Shown piece after piece: positions 24,961-33,691 of a stretch of 64,000 nucleotides of DNA; the stretch's first letter is position 1, and every line of letters starts with the position of its first letter. The position numbers and the translations under genes were made by a program. Under the pieces are notes generated by a model. It was not told the DNA's origin. It saw only the letters and a program-made list of their open reading frames with translations, and did no database searches. The DNA is from Terriglobales bacterium (GTDB taxonomy: Bacteria > Acidobacteriota > Terriglobia > Terriglobales > Acidobacteriaceae): positions 124,001 to 188,000 of the forward strand of contig JAICWP010000005.1 in NCBI GenBank assembly GCA_025934735.1. Direction: 5' to 3'.

Positions 24961-25713
24961 ATGCGCCTCCGCCTGCTTCGTCATGCCACGCTCATCGTAG
25001 AGTTCGCCGGCCGCAAGCTGCTGATTGATCCCATGTTGAGCGCGCCCGGCGCCATGCCCGCCATTGAAAACTCGCCCAATCCCCGGCCCAACCCTCTGGT
25101 GCCCTTGCCGGTTGCGGCCCAGGAAATCGTGCAGGACCTGGACGCGGTGCTGGTGACGCACACGCATCGTGACCACTGGGACGAGGCTGCCGCCCGCGAA
25201 TTGCCTAAAGAGGTGCCACTGCTGTGCCAGTCCGAGGATGAGGCCAAGCTGCGCGGCCACGGTTTCACCCATGTGCAGCCGCTGCAGACGGGCTTGATCT
25301 GGAACGCGCTGGAGGTCACACGCACCGGCGGCCAGCACGGCACCGGCGAGATTGGCAGAAAAATGGCGCCCGTCTCCGGATTCGTGCTGCGCGGCCCGGG
25401 CGAGGACCCACTCTACATCGCCGGCGACAGCATCTGGTGCAGCGAAGTGCAGCAAGCCATCCAGCAATTCCGCCCTGCGACCATTGTGGTGAATGCCGGC
25501 GCCGCCCAATTCCTGGAAGGCGACCCGATTACGATGACCGCCGCCGATGTCGTTTCCGTCTGCCATGCCGCGCCGCAAGCCAAAGTGATCGCCGTGCACA
25601 TGGAAGCCATCAACCACTGCCTGCTCACCCGCCAGCAACTGGCCGCCGAGGTGCAGGCCGCCGGCGTGGCACGCCAGGTACTCATCCCCAAAGATGGAGA
25701 TTGGATCGGCTAA
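24961..25713 (+). CDS. MBL-fold metal-dependent hydrolase
   Basis: A 250-residue metallo-beta-lactamase-fold protein. The HTHRDHWD motif (about 61-68) supplies the first zinc ligands; IAGDSIW provides the bridging aspartate, and AVHMEAINHC a later histidine. The first strands (HATLIVEFAGRKLLIDPM) match the L-ascorbate-6-phosphate-lactonase/UPF0173-like branch of small MBL hydrolases. It starts about 55 nt after nupC in a CAATCTACAATC word tract and is followed by a triple hairpin repeat. The substrate is unknown. Confidence 0.85.
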   Translation: MRLRLLRHATLIVEFAGRKLLIDPMLSAPGAMPAIENSPNPRPNPLVPLPVAAQEIVQDLDAVLVTHTHRDHWDEAAARELPKEVPLLCQSEDEAKLRGHGFTHVQPLQTGLIWNALEVTRTGGQHGTGEIGRKMAPVSGFVLRGPGEDPLYIAGDSIWCSEVQQAIQQFRPATIVVNAGAAQFLEGDPITMTAADVVSVCHAAPQAKVIAVHMEAINHCLLTRQQLAAEVQAAGVARQVLIPKDGDWIG

Positions 25714-26026
25714 GGCTGAGCGCGTGTGGGGGCGGAGCTTCGCTCCGCCCTGCGCGGGGCAGAGCCCCGTGCCCACAAGCCGCTTTCCAGGCTGCCGACT
25801 CGCGTGTGGGGGCGGAGCTTTGCTCCGCCCTGCACGGGCAGAGCCCCGTGCCCACACAAGCCGCTTTCCAGGCTGCCGACTCGCGTGTGGGGGCGGAGCT
25901 TCGCTCCGCCCTGCGCTGGGCAGAGTCCCGTGCCCACACAAGCCACTTCCCGGGCTGCTAAAATGACAGAGTCCCGACCGGCGCGTCTGCCTCCGCGCAC
26001 CTTAATTTCAGGATCTATTCGCCTTT
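25714..26026. other. Gene-free region before ffh, mostly the tandem hairpin repeat
   Basis: A 313-nt gap between the MBL hydrolase and ffh. Positions 25721-25960 are three tandem copies of an 80-bp hairpin unit (listed separately). The remaining 66 nt lead into ffh and must hold its promoter and ribosome-binding site. No ORF in the repeat is credible. Confidence 0.6.
25721..25960. repeat. Three tandem copies of an 80-bp palindrome-rich unit
   Basis: Units are 25721-25800, 25801-25881 and 25882-about 25960. Each starts CGCGTGTGG, then carries the hairpin GGCGGAGCTTCGCTCCGCC (one T variant in unit 2), a second hairpin around GGGCAGAGCCCCGTGCCC, and a spacer reading CCGCTTTCCAGGCTGCC. The units are over 90 percent alike; the last is the most diverged. 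There are no unique spacers, so this is not a CRISPR array. Confidence 0.85.
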
Positions 26027-27385
26027 ATGTTTGAAAACTTAACCGAAAAACTGCAGCGCACTTTCAAGAACCTGCGCGGCCAGGGCAAGCTGACCGAGGA
26101 GAACATCGGCGAAGCCATGCGCGAACTGCGCCTGGCCATGCTGGAGGCCGACGTCAACTTCAAAGTGGTCAAGGACCTGATTGAGCACATCCGGGAGAAA
26201 GCGGTAGGCCAGGAAGTAATGACGGCGCTCTCGCCCGGCGAGCAGGTCATCAAGATTGTCCGGGACGAACTGGTTAACCTGCTGGGCCAGGATACGGCGC
26301 GGCTCAAGTTTGCCTCCCAGCCGCCCACGGTGGTGCTGATGGCGGGCCTGCAGGGCTCCGGGAAGACCACCACCTCGGGCAAGCTGGCCCACTGGCTGAA
26401 AAAAGGCGGGCACCGGCCCATGCTGGTCAGCGTGGACGTTTACCGTCCCGCCGCCCGCGAGCAGTTGAAGGTGGTGGCCAAGGCGGTGGGCGCCAACATT
26501 TATGAAGGCGAGGTCGGAGACGCCAATACCGCCACCGTGGAGCGCCTGGCCAAGGAAGCGCGCCGCGAGGCGGTGAATAGCGGCTGCGACGTGCTGGTGG
26601 TGGACACCGCCGGCCGCCTGCACATTGACGAGCAACTCATGGAGGAGATGCAGTCGCTCAAGAGCCTGCTCAATCCCCAGGAAATCCTGTTCGTAGCGGA
26701 TGCCATGACCGGCCAGGACGCGGTCAAATCCGCCGACGAGTTTCACAAAAAGCTTTCCCTCACCGGCGTGGTGCTCACCAAGATGGATGGCGATGCCCGC
26801 GGCGGCGCGGCGCTTTCCATCCGGCACGTGACCGGCGCCCCCATCAAGTTCATCGGCATCGGCGAAAAGTACGATGCCCTGGAGCCCTTTCATCCTGACC
26901 GCATCGTCGGCCGCATCCTGGGCATGGGCGACATTCTCTCGCTGATTGAAAAAGCGGAAGCCACGGTGGACAAGAAAAAAGCCGAGCAGTTCGCGCAGAA
27001 GGCGCTCGCCGGCGACGGCTTCTCCCTGGGTGATTTCCGCGACCAGTTGCTGCAGGTGAAGAAGATGGGCTCGCTGCAGAGCCTTATTGGCATGCTACCC
27101 AAGATTGGCCCGTTCTCAAACCTGAAGAACGTGGCCGACAAGGTAGATGAGAAAGAAATCTCGCGCGTGGAGGCCATCATCAACTCCATGACCCCGCACG
27201 AGCGCGACCATCACGAGGTCATCAACGGCAGCCGGCGCAAGCGTATCGCCCGCGGCTCCGGCACCACGATTCACGAAGTCAACCAGCTGCTCCGGCAGTA
27301 CGCGCAAATGCGCAAAATGTTTAAAGACATGGGAAAGGCCAGCTTCGCCCGCAAGCTGGCTGGCATGAAGCTGCCAGGGATGTAA
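26027..27385 (+). CDS. ffh: Signal recognition particle protein Ffh
   Basis: A 452-residue SRP54 GTPase that binds signal sequences and SRP RNA and directs ribosomes to FtsY at the membrane. The N domain (1-90) is followed by the G domain with the P-loop GLQGSGKTT (107-115), DTAGR and TKMDGDARGG. The methionine-rich M domain begins near residue 300 and includes the RNA-binding SRRKRIARGSGTTIHEVNQLL segment. The length is normal for the family. No SRP RNA gene was recognised near it. Confidence 0.97.
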   Translation: MFENLTEKLQRTFKNLRGQGKLTEENIGEAMRELRLAMLEADVNFKVVKDLIEHIREKAVGQEVMTALSPGEQVIKIVRDELVNLLGQDTARLKFASQPPTVVLMAGLQGSGKTTTSGKLAHWLKKGGHRPMLVSVDVYRPAAREQLKVVAKAVGANIYEGEVGDANTATVERLAKEARREAVNSGCDVLVVDTAGRLHIDEQLMEEMQSLKSLLNPQEILFVADAMTGQDAVKSADEFHKKLSLTGVVLTKMDGDARGGAALSIRHVTGAPIKFIGIGEKYDALEPFHPDRIVGRILGMGDILSLIEKAEATVDKKKAEQFAQKALAGDGFSLGDFRDQLLQVKKMGSLQSLIGMLPKIGPFSNLKNVADKVDEKEISRVEAIINSMTPHERDHHEVINGSRRKRIARGSGTTIHEVNQLLRQYAQMRKMFKDMGKASFARKLAGMKLPGM

Positions 27386-27393
27386 ACCCGATT

Positions 27394-27470
27394 CCTAGCT
27401 GGCTAGCTTTCTGGCCGGCTAGCTTGGTGCCGTTAGCGAGTGAGCGAGTTAGCTACCCAACTAGTCAGCG
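27394..27470. repeat. TAGC-word degenerate repeat block after ffh
   Basis: Repeated GCTGGCTAGCTTTC and GTTAGCTACCCAACTAG words, the same family as at 7559, 12845 and 41150. It lies immediately after the ffh stop codon. Confidence 0.55.
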
Positions 27471-27511
27471 ACAACCTCCCGCTGGTTTAGAATCCCACTT
27501 GGAGTGCAGCC

Positions 27512-28201
27512 ATGAAATGGCGCAGCCTCGAAGAATCCAGACCGGGACAACAGGCCGCCACCCTGCGCCAGGAACTCGACGAACGCAAGGCGCTGGCCGA
27601 GCAGTACGTCCCTGAGGACGTTCAGGAGGTCAACCGGCAAACGGTGGAAGGTCTGCGCGCCGCCGGGCTGGCCGAAAGGATTTTGCCTGCCGGAACCCAG
27701 GCTCCCAGCTTTGAACTGCCCGATCACGATGGGCACACTGTATCTTCGGCCGAACTGCTCAGCCGCGGCCGGCTGGTAATCTGCTTCTTCCGCGGGCGCT
27801 GGTGCCCGTTCTGCGTCGCCCAACTCGAAGCCATGAACGCCGCCCTCCCTCAAATCGAGAAAGCCGGAGCCACCCTGGTGGCTATTTCTCCCCAAACCGT
27901 CAAGCAGTCATTTTTTATGCGTGACCAGCACCGGCTGCGGTTTCCCCTGTTGAGCGATTGCGGCAACCAGGTGGCACGCCGCTTCGGGCTGGTCTATTCG
28001 GTCTCGGCCGAGCAACAACAGGTTTATAGCCGCACGTTTGTGAACTTGCCTCTCCTCAACGGCGAGTGCAGCTGGGAACTGCCAATTCCCGCCACCTACA
28101 TCCTGGAGCGGAACGGCGCCGTCCTCTTCGCCAGCGCCGATCCCGATTACACCCGGCGTCCCGAACCAGAAGAGGTGGTCCGCCTGCTGGACCACAGCTG
28201 A
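27512..28201 (+). CDS. Peroxiredoxin-like AhpC/TSA family protein
   Basis: A 229-residue thioredoxin-fold peroxidase. An N-terminal helical extension (1-60) is followed by the AhpC/TSA domain with FFRGRWCPFCVAQ, placing the peroxidatic cysteine at C98 and a possible resolving cysteine at C101 in a CPFC motif. GGAG lies 8 nt before the ATG, and TAGAAT (27488-27493) is a likely -10 box. It sits between ffh and the rpsP operon and may be transcribed separately. It reduces hydroperoxides, with the electron donor not known. Confidence 0.85.
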   Translation: MKWRSLEESRPGQQAATLRQELDERKALAEQYVPEDVQEVNRQTVEGLRAAGLAERILPAGTQAPSFELPDHDGHTVSSAELLSRGRLVICFFRGRWCPFCVAQLEAMNAALPQIEKAGATLVAISPQTVKQSFFMRDQHRLRFPLLSDCGNQVARRFGLVYSVSAEQQQVYSRTFVNLPLLNGECSWELPIPATYILERNGAVLFASADPDYTRRPEPEEVVRLLDHS

Positions 28202-28522
28202 GCAGCAGCTATTTACGGTTCCAAAGCCGGAATGGAGCGGCGGCTCGTGGCGGCCACTCGGGGCAAAGTCCGGTGGGCCGGGGCATCCGCGAGTTGAAAC
28301 GTTTAAAAATCGCGACTCCCATCGTGTTCTGCAAATCGAACACACCAACTTTGCCCTTTACAAACACCCTTGCCGCGAGTTAGTTTTCGCTGTTTGGAAA
28401 TTCTCCTCGGAGGGAATGCCTGACCGCCGTGCGTGCCAGGTCGGGGTTGCCAAGCCCTGCAGCTTACGCGATAATAAGGGTTTGTGCATCCTGACTAAGA
28501 ATCAGAAGGAAGGTCTCATTTC
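28202..28522. other. 321-nt gene-free region upstream of rpsP
   Basis: No ORF is credible. It contains the rpsP operon promoter (28447-28475) and several short GC hairpins near 28228-28290. An AAAGTCCGG string near 28266 resembles RNase P RNA, but the rest of that RNA is absent. Confidence 0.5.
28447..28475 (+). promoter_or_regulatory. Promoter of the rpsP-khpA-rimM-trmD-rplS operon
   Basis: TTGCCA (28447-28452) and GATAAT (28470-28475) have an ideal 17-nt spacer. The transcript would begin about 40 nt before the rpsP GTG. A strong GAAGGAAGG (28505-28513) follows. Confidence 0.6.
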
Positions 28523-28774
28523 GTGTTAATGATTCGACTGGCCCGCATGGGGGCGCGTAAACAGCCTTACTACCGTGTGGTCGTGATTGAGAAGGAGCGC
28601 GCGCGCAATGGCCGGGCGCTGGAGGTTGTGGGTACGTACAATCCGCGTACCAATCCCGCCAGCGTTGAGCTCAAACGCGAACGCATCGAGCATTGGCTTT
28701 CCAAAGGGGCGAGAATGTCCGACACGGTCAGCCACCTGTTCGCCAAGGCTCCCACCTCGCAGACCGCAGCGTAA
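28523..28774 (+). CDS. rpsP: 30S ribosomal protein S16
   Basis: An 83-residue S16. The start is GTG at 28523, 9 nt after GAAGGAAGG; with it the N-terminus reads MLMIRLARMG and aligns exactly with MVTIRLARHG of other S16 proteins. The ATG at 28529 would be too far (15 nt) from the ribosome-binding site and shorten the conserved strand. It is the first gene of the classic rpsP-khpA-rimM-trmD-rplS operon. Confidence 0.97.
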   Translation: MLMIRLARMGARKQPYYRVVVIEKERARNGRALEVVGTYNPRTNPASVELKRERIEHWLSKGARMSDTVSHLFAKAPTSQTAA

Positions 28775-28819
28775 AACGCGCAGGCAGGCAGACCACCCGC
28801 AACCAAGGAGCAGGTCCCG

Positions 28820-29074
28820 ATGGCGACGGATCAGGGTGGGGATATGCGAGCACTGGTGGAGCAAATTGCCAAGGCTCTGGTTGACGAACCCGCGCAGGTT
28901 TCAGTACAAGCCGTTGATGGAGAGCAAGTTACGGTTTTGGAATTGCGTGTTGCTCCCAATGACTTGGGCAAAGTGATTGGCAAGCAGGGCCGCACGGCGC
29001 GCTCCATTCGCACCATCCTGAGCGCTGCCGGCATGAAGTTGCGCAAGCGTTTCACCCTGGAGATTTTGGAATAG
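28820..29074 (+). CDS. khpA: KH-domain RNA-binding protein KhpA (YlqC family)
   Basis: An 84-residue protein that is almost entirely one KH domain, with the RNA-contacting [15 protein letters not shown] loop (about 53-67). KhpA pairs with KhpB in other bacteria as a global RNA binder linked to cell elongation and division. It has the usual place between rpsP and rimM. Its TAG stop (29072-29074) overlaps the apparent ATA start of rimM (29071-29073). The C-terminus [10 protein letters not shown] is typical, so the stop is in the expected place. Confidence 0.95.
   Translation: MATDQGGDMRALVEQIAKALVDEPAQVSVQAVDGEQVTVLELRVAPNDLGKVIGKQGRTARSIRTILSAAGMKLRKRFTLEILE
29059..29073 (+). promoter_or_regulatory. 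Ribosome-binding site and AUA start overlapping the khpA stop
   Basis: GGAG (29059-29062) precedes ATA (29071-29073) by 8 nt. ATAG combines the rimM start and the khpA TAG stop. An ATG here would remove the khpA stop, so the ATA is not easily explained as a single sequencing error. Confidence 0.5.
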
Positions 29075-29649
29075 CCGAAGCGTTCATCACCATTGCCCGC
29101 GTGGTCAAAACCCAGGGGCGGCGGGGCGAAGTCGCCGCAGAACTCCACACTGATTTTCCGGAACGTTTCCCCGAGCGCGAGCGCCTTTATGCCCTGGCGA
29201 CCGACGGCACGCGCCGCGAACTGCACCTGGAAGATTCCTGGCCGCACCTGGGGCGTTATGTCTTCAAATTCCGCGGCGTGGATTCCATAAACGCGGCTGA
29301 GGATCTGGTGGGCTGCGAACTGCAGATTCCCGCCGCCGAACGCGCGACCCTGGAGTCGGGAGCGGCCTACGTCAGCGACCTGGTGGGCTGCACCGTGTGC
29401 GACATGGCTAATAATGGAACCGAGATTGGCACTGTGGCTGACGTCCAGTTTGGGGCCGGCGAAGCTCCCCTGCTGGTGGTGCGTTCCGAAAAAAAGGAAT
29501 TCCTGATTCCTTTTGCCGCGGAATTCCTGCAAAGCCTGGACTTGCCGGGACGCAGGATTGAAATGCGCTTGCCGGAAGGACTGCTCGACGTGGATGCACC
29601 GCTGACCGAAGAGGAAAAACGGCGGCAGCGCGGGGAAGAAGAAGAATAA
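29071..29649 (+). CDS. rimM: Ribosome maturation factor RimM, apparent AUA start
   Basis: A 192-residue RimM, which binds S19 and assists 30S head maturation. It has the N-terminal RimM domain and the C-terminal PRC-barrel (from about residue 100, [10 protein letters not shown]; later [11 protein letters not shown]). A GTG at 29101 is the only canonical start in the frame, but it would delete FITIAR, the first strand of the domain. Reading back to ATA at 29071 gives an N-terminus of [16 protein letters not shown], with GGAG 8 nt upstream. From the previous in-frame stop near 28960 up to 29101 there is no ATG, GTG or TTG. The tail is Glu-rich (EEEE). Confidence 0.9.
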   Translation: MAEAFITIARVVKTQGRRGEVAAELHTDFPERFPERERLYALATDGTRRELHLEDSWPHLGRYVFKFRGVDSINAAEDLVGCELQIPAAERATLESGAAYVSDLVGCTVCDMANNGTEIGTVADVQFGAGEAPLLVVRSEKKEFLIPFAAEFLQSLDLPGRRIEMRLPEGLLDVDAPLTEEEKRRQRGEEEE

Positions 29650-29667
29650 GTATTCGGCACTCAATTC

Positions 29668-29698
29668 GTGGAAGGGCACGGCTTTAGCCGTTCCGTCG
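29668..29698. repeat. Solo GGCTTTAGCC hairpin upstream of trmD
   Basis: GGAAGGGCACGGCTTTAGCC and the following GTTCC resemble a single end of the 27-bp inverted repeats of the MITE-like elements at 4858 and 20164. It lies between rimM and trmD and could form a small stem in the operon mRNA. Confidence 0.5.
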
Positions 29699-29715
29699 AA
29701 ACTGGAAATTTGCGC

Positions 29716-30546
29716 ATGCAGTTCGACATCATAACCATCTTTCCGGATTTTTTTCGCGGGCCTCTCGACCACGGCATCATTCGGCGGGCCCGCGAGGCCG
29801 GTCTGGCGAATATCCGCGTGGTTGACCTGCGCGAGTTCACCCACGACCGCCACCGCACCGTGGACGACCGTCCCTTCGGCGGCGGCGAAGGCATGGTGCT
29901 GAAACCGGAACCAATCTTTGAATGCCTGGAAAGCCTGCAGGTCGCGCCCCGGGAAACGCGCCTGGCGGACACGTCCACGGAATCCGTGGTGTTGCTCTCC
30001 GCCCAGGGTCAGCGCTTTGATCAGGGCGTGGCCGAGGAGTTGGCGTCGCGTGAGCGATTGGTGCTCATTTGCGGGCGTTATGAAGGCGTGGATGAGCGGG
30101 TGAATGCGTTTCTGGCCGACCGCGAGCTTTCCATTGGCGACTATGTTTTGAGCGGCGGCGAACTGGCGGCCGCCGTGGTGCTGGATACGGTCACCCGGCT
30201 GCTGCCGGGAGCGCTGGGCAACGAAGCTTCCGCCCGCCAGGAGTCGTTTTCTGCCGGAACGGTGCGCCAACCTGTGCCCGTCGTTGAGGGCCAGAGGCCT
30301 GCGCCTTCTTCCACTTGCGCGTCTGGCGGGCTTTTGGATTATCCCCACTACACGCGCCCGGCGGAATTTCGCGGCATGGCGGTGCCGGAGGTGCTGGTTT
30401 CCGGCGACCACGAGCAGATTCGCCGCTGGCGACGCCGTTCGGCGCTGGAAAAGACGCTGCACAACCGGCCCGACCTCCTGCAGGAGGCAGACTTGAGCCG
30501 GGAAGACCAAGAATTGCTTGCCCAAATTTCGGGCAAAAGAATTTAG
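29716..30546 (+). CDS. trmD: tRNA (guanine-37-N1) methyltransferase TrmD
   Basis: A 276-residue SPOUT methyltransferase making m1G37 in tRNA. The SAM-binding trefoil-knot elements are visible ([34 protein letters not shown]). The ATG at 29716 ([13 protein letters not shown]) is chosen over an in-frame ATG at 29668 that would translate a repeat. The linker that normally reads about EDSFxxGLLDxPHYTRP is split by about 23-26 extra residues (about 179-204, [10 protein letters not shown] onward) before [12 protein letters not shown]. The rest of the protein aligns normally, so the enzyme is probably functional. Confidence 0.95.
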   Translation: MQFDIITIFPDFFRGPLDHGIIRRAREAGLANIRVVDLREFTHDRHRTVDDRPFGGGEGMVLKPEPIFECLESLQVAPRETRLADTSTESVVLLSAQGQRFDQGVAEELASRERLVLICGRYEGVDERVNAFLADRELSIGDYVLSGGELAAAVVLDTVTRLLPGALGNEASARQESFSAGTVRQPVPVVEGQRPAPSSTCASGGLLDYPHYTRPAEFRGMAVPEVLVSGDHEQIRRWRRRSALEKTLHNRPDLLQEADLSREDQELLAQISGKRI

Positions 30547-30591
30547 AATGGTGCCAGGGCCAACCTGGCCGACAGATAAAGGAAAAAGCAC

Positions 30592-30954
30592 ATGTCGAAC
30601 CTCATCATTGAAAAGCTGCTGGCCAAGAGCCGCCGCACCGATTTGCCCCAGTTTGGCCCCGGGGACACCGTGCGCGTCCACGTCAAAATCAAGGAAGGCG
30701 ATAAGGAACGGGTGCAGGCCTTCGAAGGCGTGGTCATCTCCCGCACCTCAGGTCCGCAAGCCAGTTTCACCGTGCGCAAGATCAGCTTTGGCCAGGGCGT
30801 GGAACGCATTTTCCCTGCCAACTCCAAGGTGATTGACCGCGTGGATGTGGTGCGTTCCTCGCGCGTGCGCCGCGCCAAGCTCTATTACCTGCGCGCGCTT
30901 CGCGGCAAGGCAGCCCGCCTGCGCGAAGTGGAGAGAGTGGTTCCCAGCACCTAG
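30592..30954 (+). CDS. rplS: 50S ribosomal protein L19
   Basis: A 120-residue L19. The core motifs [28 protein letters not shown] and the basic C-terminal [22 protein letters not shown] are all as expected. AAAGGA is upstream of the ATG. It ends the translation operon. In many genomes rnhB follows directly; here a TonB receptor gene on the other strand intervenes. Confidence 0.97.
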   Translation: MSNLIIEKLLAKSRRTDLPQFGPGDTVRVHVKIKEGDKERVQAFEGVVISRTSGPQASFTVRKISFGQGVERIFPANSKVIDRVDVVRSSRVRRAKLYYLRALRGKAARLREVERVVPST

Positions 30955-31250
30955 TAGCTGGTTGTAGCGCTGCGCGGGATCCCCGGCACGCCCGGTTTGG
31001 GGGTGCTGTCGTGGTCGCCCGCGATGCCCCCCTTCGAAGAAGCCGTCATGCTGAGGGCCCTTAGGCCCGAAGCATCTTGCGTGCTGTACCACAGAGTAAG
31101 GCAGTGGCCAGTGGTCAGTACGGAGTAGTGGCCAGTGGTCTGTACGTAGTAGTGATTGCCAGTTCTTCAGCGCGGCGCCCTTGCCCGCGATCGACGCCCC
31201 CAACAAACTGGGCACCAGGAACCAGGTGCTGGGTACTAGGGACTGAGGTT
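30955..31250. repeat. Intergenic region with CAGTGGCCAGTGGT and GGAACCAGGTGCTGGG words
   Basis: Between the converging rplS and TonB receptor genes. It contains a GTCATGCTGAGGGC word (about 31048), a run of AGTGGCCAGTGGTC words (about 31099-31165) and a CAGGAACCAGGTGCTGGG word (about 31214). No ORF and no clear terminator with a U-tract. Confidence 0.55.
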
Positions 31251-33557
31251 CTACCTTCCGCCAAACTCCAGCCTTATTCCCGCCCGCGCCAATATTGGCG
31301 GAGCCACCGTCAGCACCGGGGTGCGGCCTATCTGGTATTGCTGGTTGAGCAGATTCTCCCCCGCCACGAATACCTCTACCCCCGGCCGCAGCGGATGGGA
31401 CACCATCGCATCCAGCGCAAAATAGCGCTCCAGCGGCAGCCGGTTCTGGTCGTCGTCGAACTGGGTGCCCACATACCTTCCCTGCACGCCCACCACCAGA
31501 AACGGCTTCACATACCGGGCCTGCAGGGTGAGCTGGTGGTGCGGCACCTGCGGGAGCCATAATCCCACCAGCGCCGGATTAGCTGAGAAGCTGGTCACCG
31601 TGGCGTCGGTGTATTCGTAGGACCCGGAGAGGGTGATTGCTTTGGTCAGCCGCTCGTCAGCCTCCAACTCCACGCCGCGGGAATGGGTGCGACCCAGGTT
31701 CTGGCGCTGGCGCGTGATCAGGTCGGGGGCAACGCTCAGGGTGACGTTGGCGATGGGCCGGGTAATGTCGCTCCAGAAGAAATTCCCGCGCAGCAGGAAA
31801 CGCTGGTCCCAGCCGGTGACGATCGCACCCGCTTCGGCTCCCGTCAGGCGCTCAGCCAGAAGCTGGTCATTCGCCTGGGTGACGATGTTGCCCACGCGGA
31901 AGGAACGGTAAAGCTCGTTCAGGGTGGGTGCGCGAAAAGAGCGGTATGCTGACCCGGTGAGCGAGAGCTTGTTGCTTACCCGCTGCAGCAGCGCCATGCG
32001 CGGGCTGAAGAAGGATTCGCTGCGATCGGCAAACGGGGTGGCCGTTCCTCCCGCGCCGCTCAGCCGTGGATTGGCGGAAAAGGCGTCAAAATTCAGCCAG
32101 CGGTCTACCCGGCCGCTCAGGGTCAGCAGGGTGCGCCGGGTAAGGCTGATCATGTCTTCGCCGTAGGCGCCCCAGTTATTCTCCCGCCCGCCCGCATTCA
32201 GGCGGCTGCTCGGCAGCCCGTGCGAGAAGCCGATCTCATCGCTTTCCCCGTGCACGTTCCATTCTTCCGCTCCCGCCACCAGGTTTTGGCGCGCGCCCAG
32301 GCTGCGCGTCCATTGCGCCGAAAAGCCCACCTGCTGCGCCGGCACACGCTGCTCGCGAGTAAGGGTTTCGCTCGCGCGGTCGGTCGCGATGGCGGAAAAG
32401 TTCTGGTTCAGAACCTGCCTGCTCACGTAGGAGCGCAGCGTGAACGCCCCCAGTGCCTGCGAATTCCAGTTTCCGCCCAGATCCAGCTCGCGGACCGTGG
32501 TGCGGTTGGGCGTGAGCGGGGTGCCGTTCTGGCGTTCCTCTCCCAGCAGCGAGCCGCGGGCGAACACGCTGGCGTACTGGCCGAATTTGCGCTGTACAGT
32601 GGCTTCGCCCGTGGCGTGCTTGGAGTTCACCGGCGTGTCCACAGGCCCACGCAGGCTCAAGGGCACGTCAATGTAGCCATCCGTGCGAAACAGCTCGCCG
32701 GAAATAGCGCCGGACCAATTGCCAGCGACGTGGCTGCCCAGGAAGGAAACATCGGGCGTGTCCTGGTTGCCGTAGGAGGTTTCCAGAGTAAGGGCGTTGC
32801 GGTCCACCGGCTCGCGCAGCAGGCTGACCACCCCGCCGAGGGCGTCGGAGCCGTAAAGGTGGGAGGCGCCGCCGCTGGCCACTTCCAGGCTGCCAATCTC
32901 CGCGCTGGGAATGCGATCCCAGTACACCCAGCCGCCGAACGGGTCATTCAGGGGGATCCCGTCGGCCAGCACCAGGGCGCGGCTGGCTCCGCTGGCCCCC
33001 AGGCCGCGCAGCGAGACGCCTTGCGCTGTCGGGTTTGCGGTGCGGCTGTCGGTGCGGCGAAACAGGCTGAAGCCCGCCACCTGGCGCAGCTTGTCGTCCG
33101 TGGTGAGCGCGGCGGTGGCAGCCAGGTCCTGATGCGAAAGCACGACCACGCTGGTGGGCGTATCAATCACCCGCATACTGGCGCGGTTGGCGGTGACCGT
33201 CACCTCCTCGGCGGCTCCCGCCGGCTCCAGCATGATTTCCAGTTCGCTGCCGGCCTTCCACGGCACTTTGCGGGCTACGAATCCGACGGCGCTGGCCTGC
33301 GCCGTTCCGCTTGAGGCGGGCACGTGATCGAAGCTGAACCGGCCATGGCTGTCGCTCACTTCGGTCGCCCGGAAATCCTGGCTGGAAAGCACCACTGTGG
33401 CGCCGCTGATCGCCGCCCCGCTACTGTCGGTGATCGCGCCAGAAACGCGTCCCGTACCTTCAACCTGGGCGCTCGCGAACGCGCACAGCAGGACCAGAAG
33501 GGCGACGCACAACGCGAAATCGCGCGGCAACAGACTGCGGATAGAAAGCTCGTTCAT
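31251..33557 (-). CDS. TonB-dependent outer-membrane receptor with N-terminal carboxypeptidase-regulatory-like domain
   Basis: A 768-residue receptor. A signal peptide (about 1-32, ALCVALLVLLCAFASA) is followed by a carboxypeptidase-regulatory-like beta domain (about 35-115, GRVSGAITDSSGAAISGATV), a TonB plug (about 120-240, TVTANRASMRVIDTPTSVVV, then GVSLRGLGASGASRALVLAD) and a 22-strand barrel ending in LEFGG plus R. It probably imports a siderophore, vitamin B12 or another chelate. The ATG at 33557 is used; a TTG six codons upstream is an alternative. No cobalamin riboswitch was recognised upstream. It interrupts the usual rplS-rnhB neighbourhood. Confidence 0.9.
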   Translation of the reverse strand: MNELSIRSLLPRDFALCVALLVLLCAFASAQVEGTGRVSGAITDSSGAAISGATVVLSSQDFRATEVSDSHGRFSFDHVPASSGTAQASAVGFVARKVPWKAGSELEIMLEPAGAAEEVTVTANRASMRVIDTPTSVVVLSHQDLAATAALTTDDKLRQVAGFSLFRRTDSRTANPTAQGVSLRGLGASGASRALVLADGIPLNDPFGGWVYWDRIPSAEIGSLEVASGGASHLYGSDALGGVVSLLREPVDRNALTLETSYGNQDTPDVSFLGSHVAGNWSGAISGELFRTDGYIDVPLSLRGPVDTPVNSKHATGEATVQRKFGQYASVFARGSLLGEERQNGTPLTPNRTTVRELDLGGNWNSQALGAFTLRSYVSRQVLNQNFSAIATDRASETLTREQRVPAQQVGFSAQWTRSLGARQNLVAGAEEWNVHGESDEIGFSHGLPSSRLNAGGRENNWGAYGEDMISLTRRTLLTLSGRVDRWLNFDAFSANPRLSGAGGTATPFADRSESFFSPRMALLQRVSNKLSLTGSAYRSFRAPTLNELYRSFRVGNIVTQANDQLLAERLTGAEAGAIVTGWDQRFLLRGNFFWSDITRPIANVTLSVAPDLITRQRQNLGRTHSRGVELEADERLTKAITLSGSYEYTDATVTSFSANPALVGLWLPQVPHHQLTLQARYVKPFLVVGVQGRYVGTQFDDDQNRLPLERYFALDAMVSHPLRPGVEVFVAGENLLNQQYQIGRTPVLTVAPPILARAGIRLEFGGR

Positions 33558-33691
33558 TCCTTCGCCCCAGAGCAAGCATCGCCCGCCGGCTCAGCGCGGC
33601 GGCGAGCCACCCATGGTAAAGCCTTTCCCGGAGCAAAACATCTGCTTGCGTGCTATTTGGGTCGGGGCGATAGTGGAGTCAGCCGCTCCCC

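Noticed and set aside
25721-25960. Possible CRISPR array
   Set aside because: The units are 80 bp with no unique spacers between them and no cas genes nearby. They are simple tandem repeats.
28255-28300. RNase P RNA fragment
   Set aside because: AAAGTCCGG matches a short piece of the consensus, but the other conserved regions and the right length are missing.
25714-28522. SRP RNA gene near ffh
   Set aside because: The conserved tetraloop and GGTCAGG/GGAAGGAAGC segments were searched for and not found.
33576-33691. Cobalamin or other riboswitch upstream of the TonB receptor
   Set aside because: The region is GC-rich and can fold, but no B12-box, TPP or other known consensus is present.
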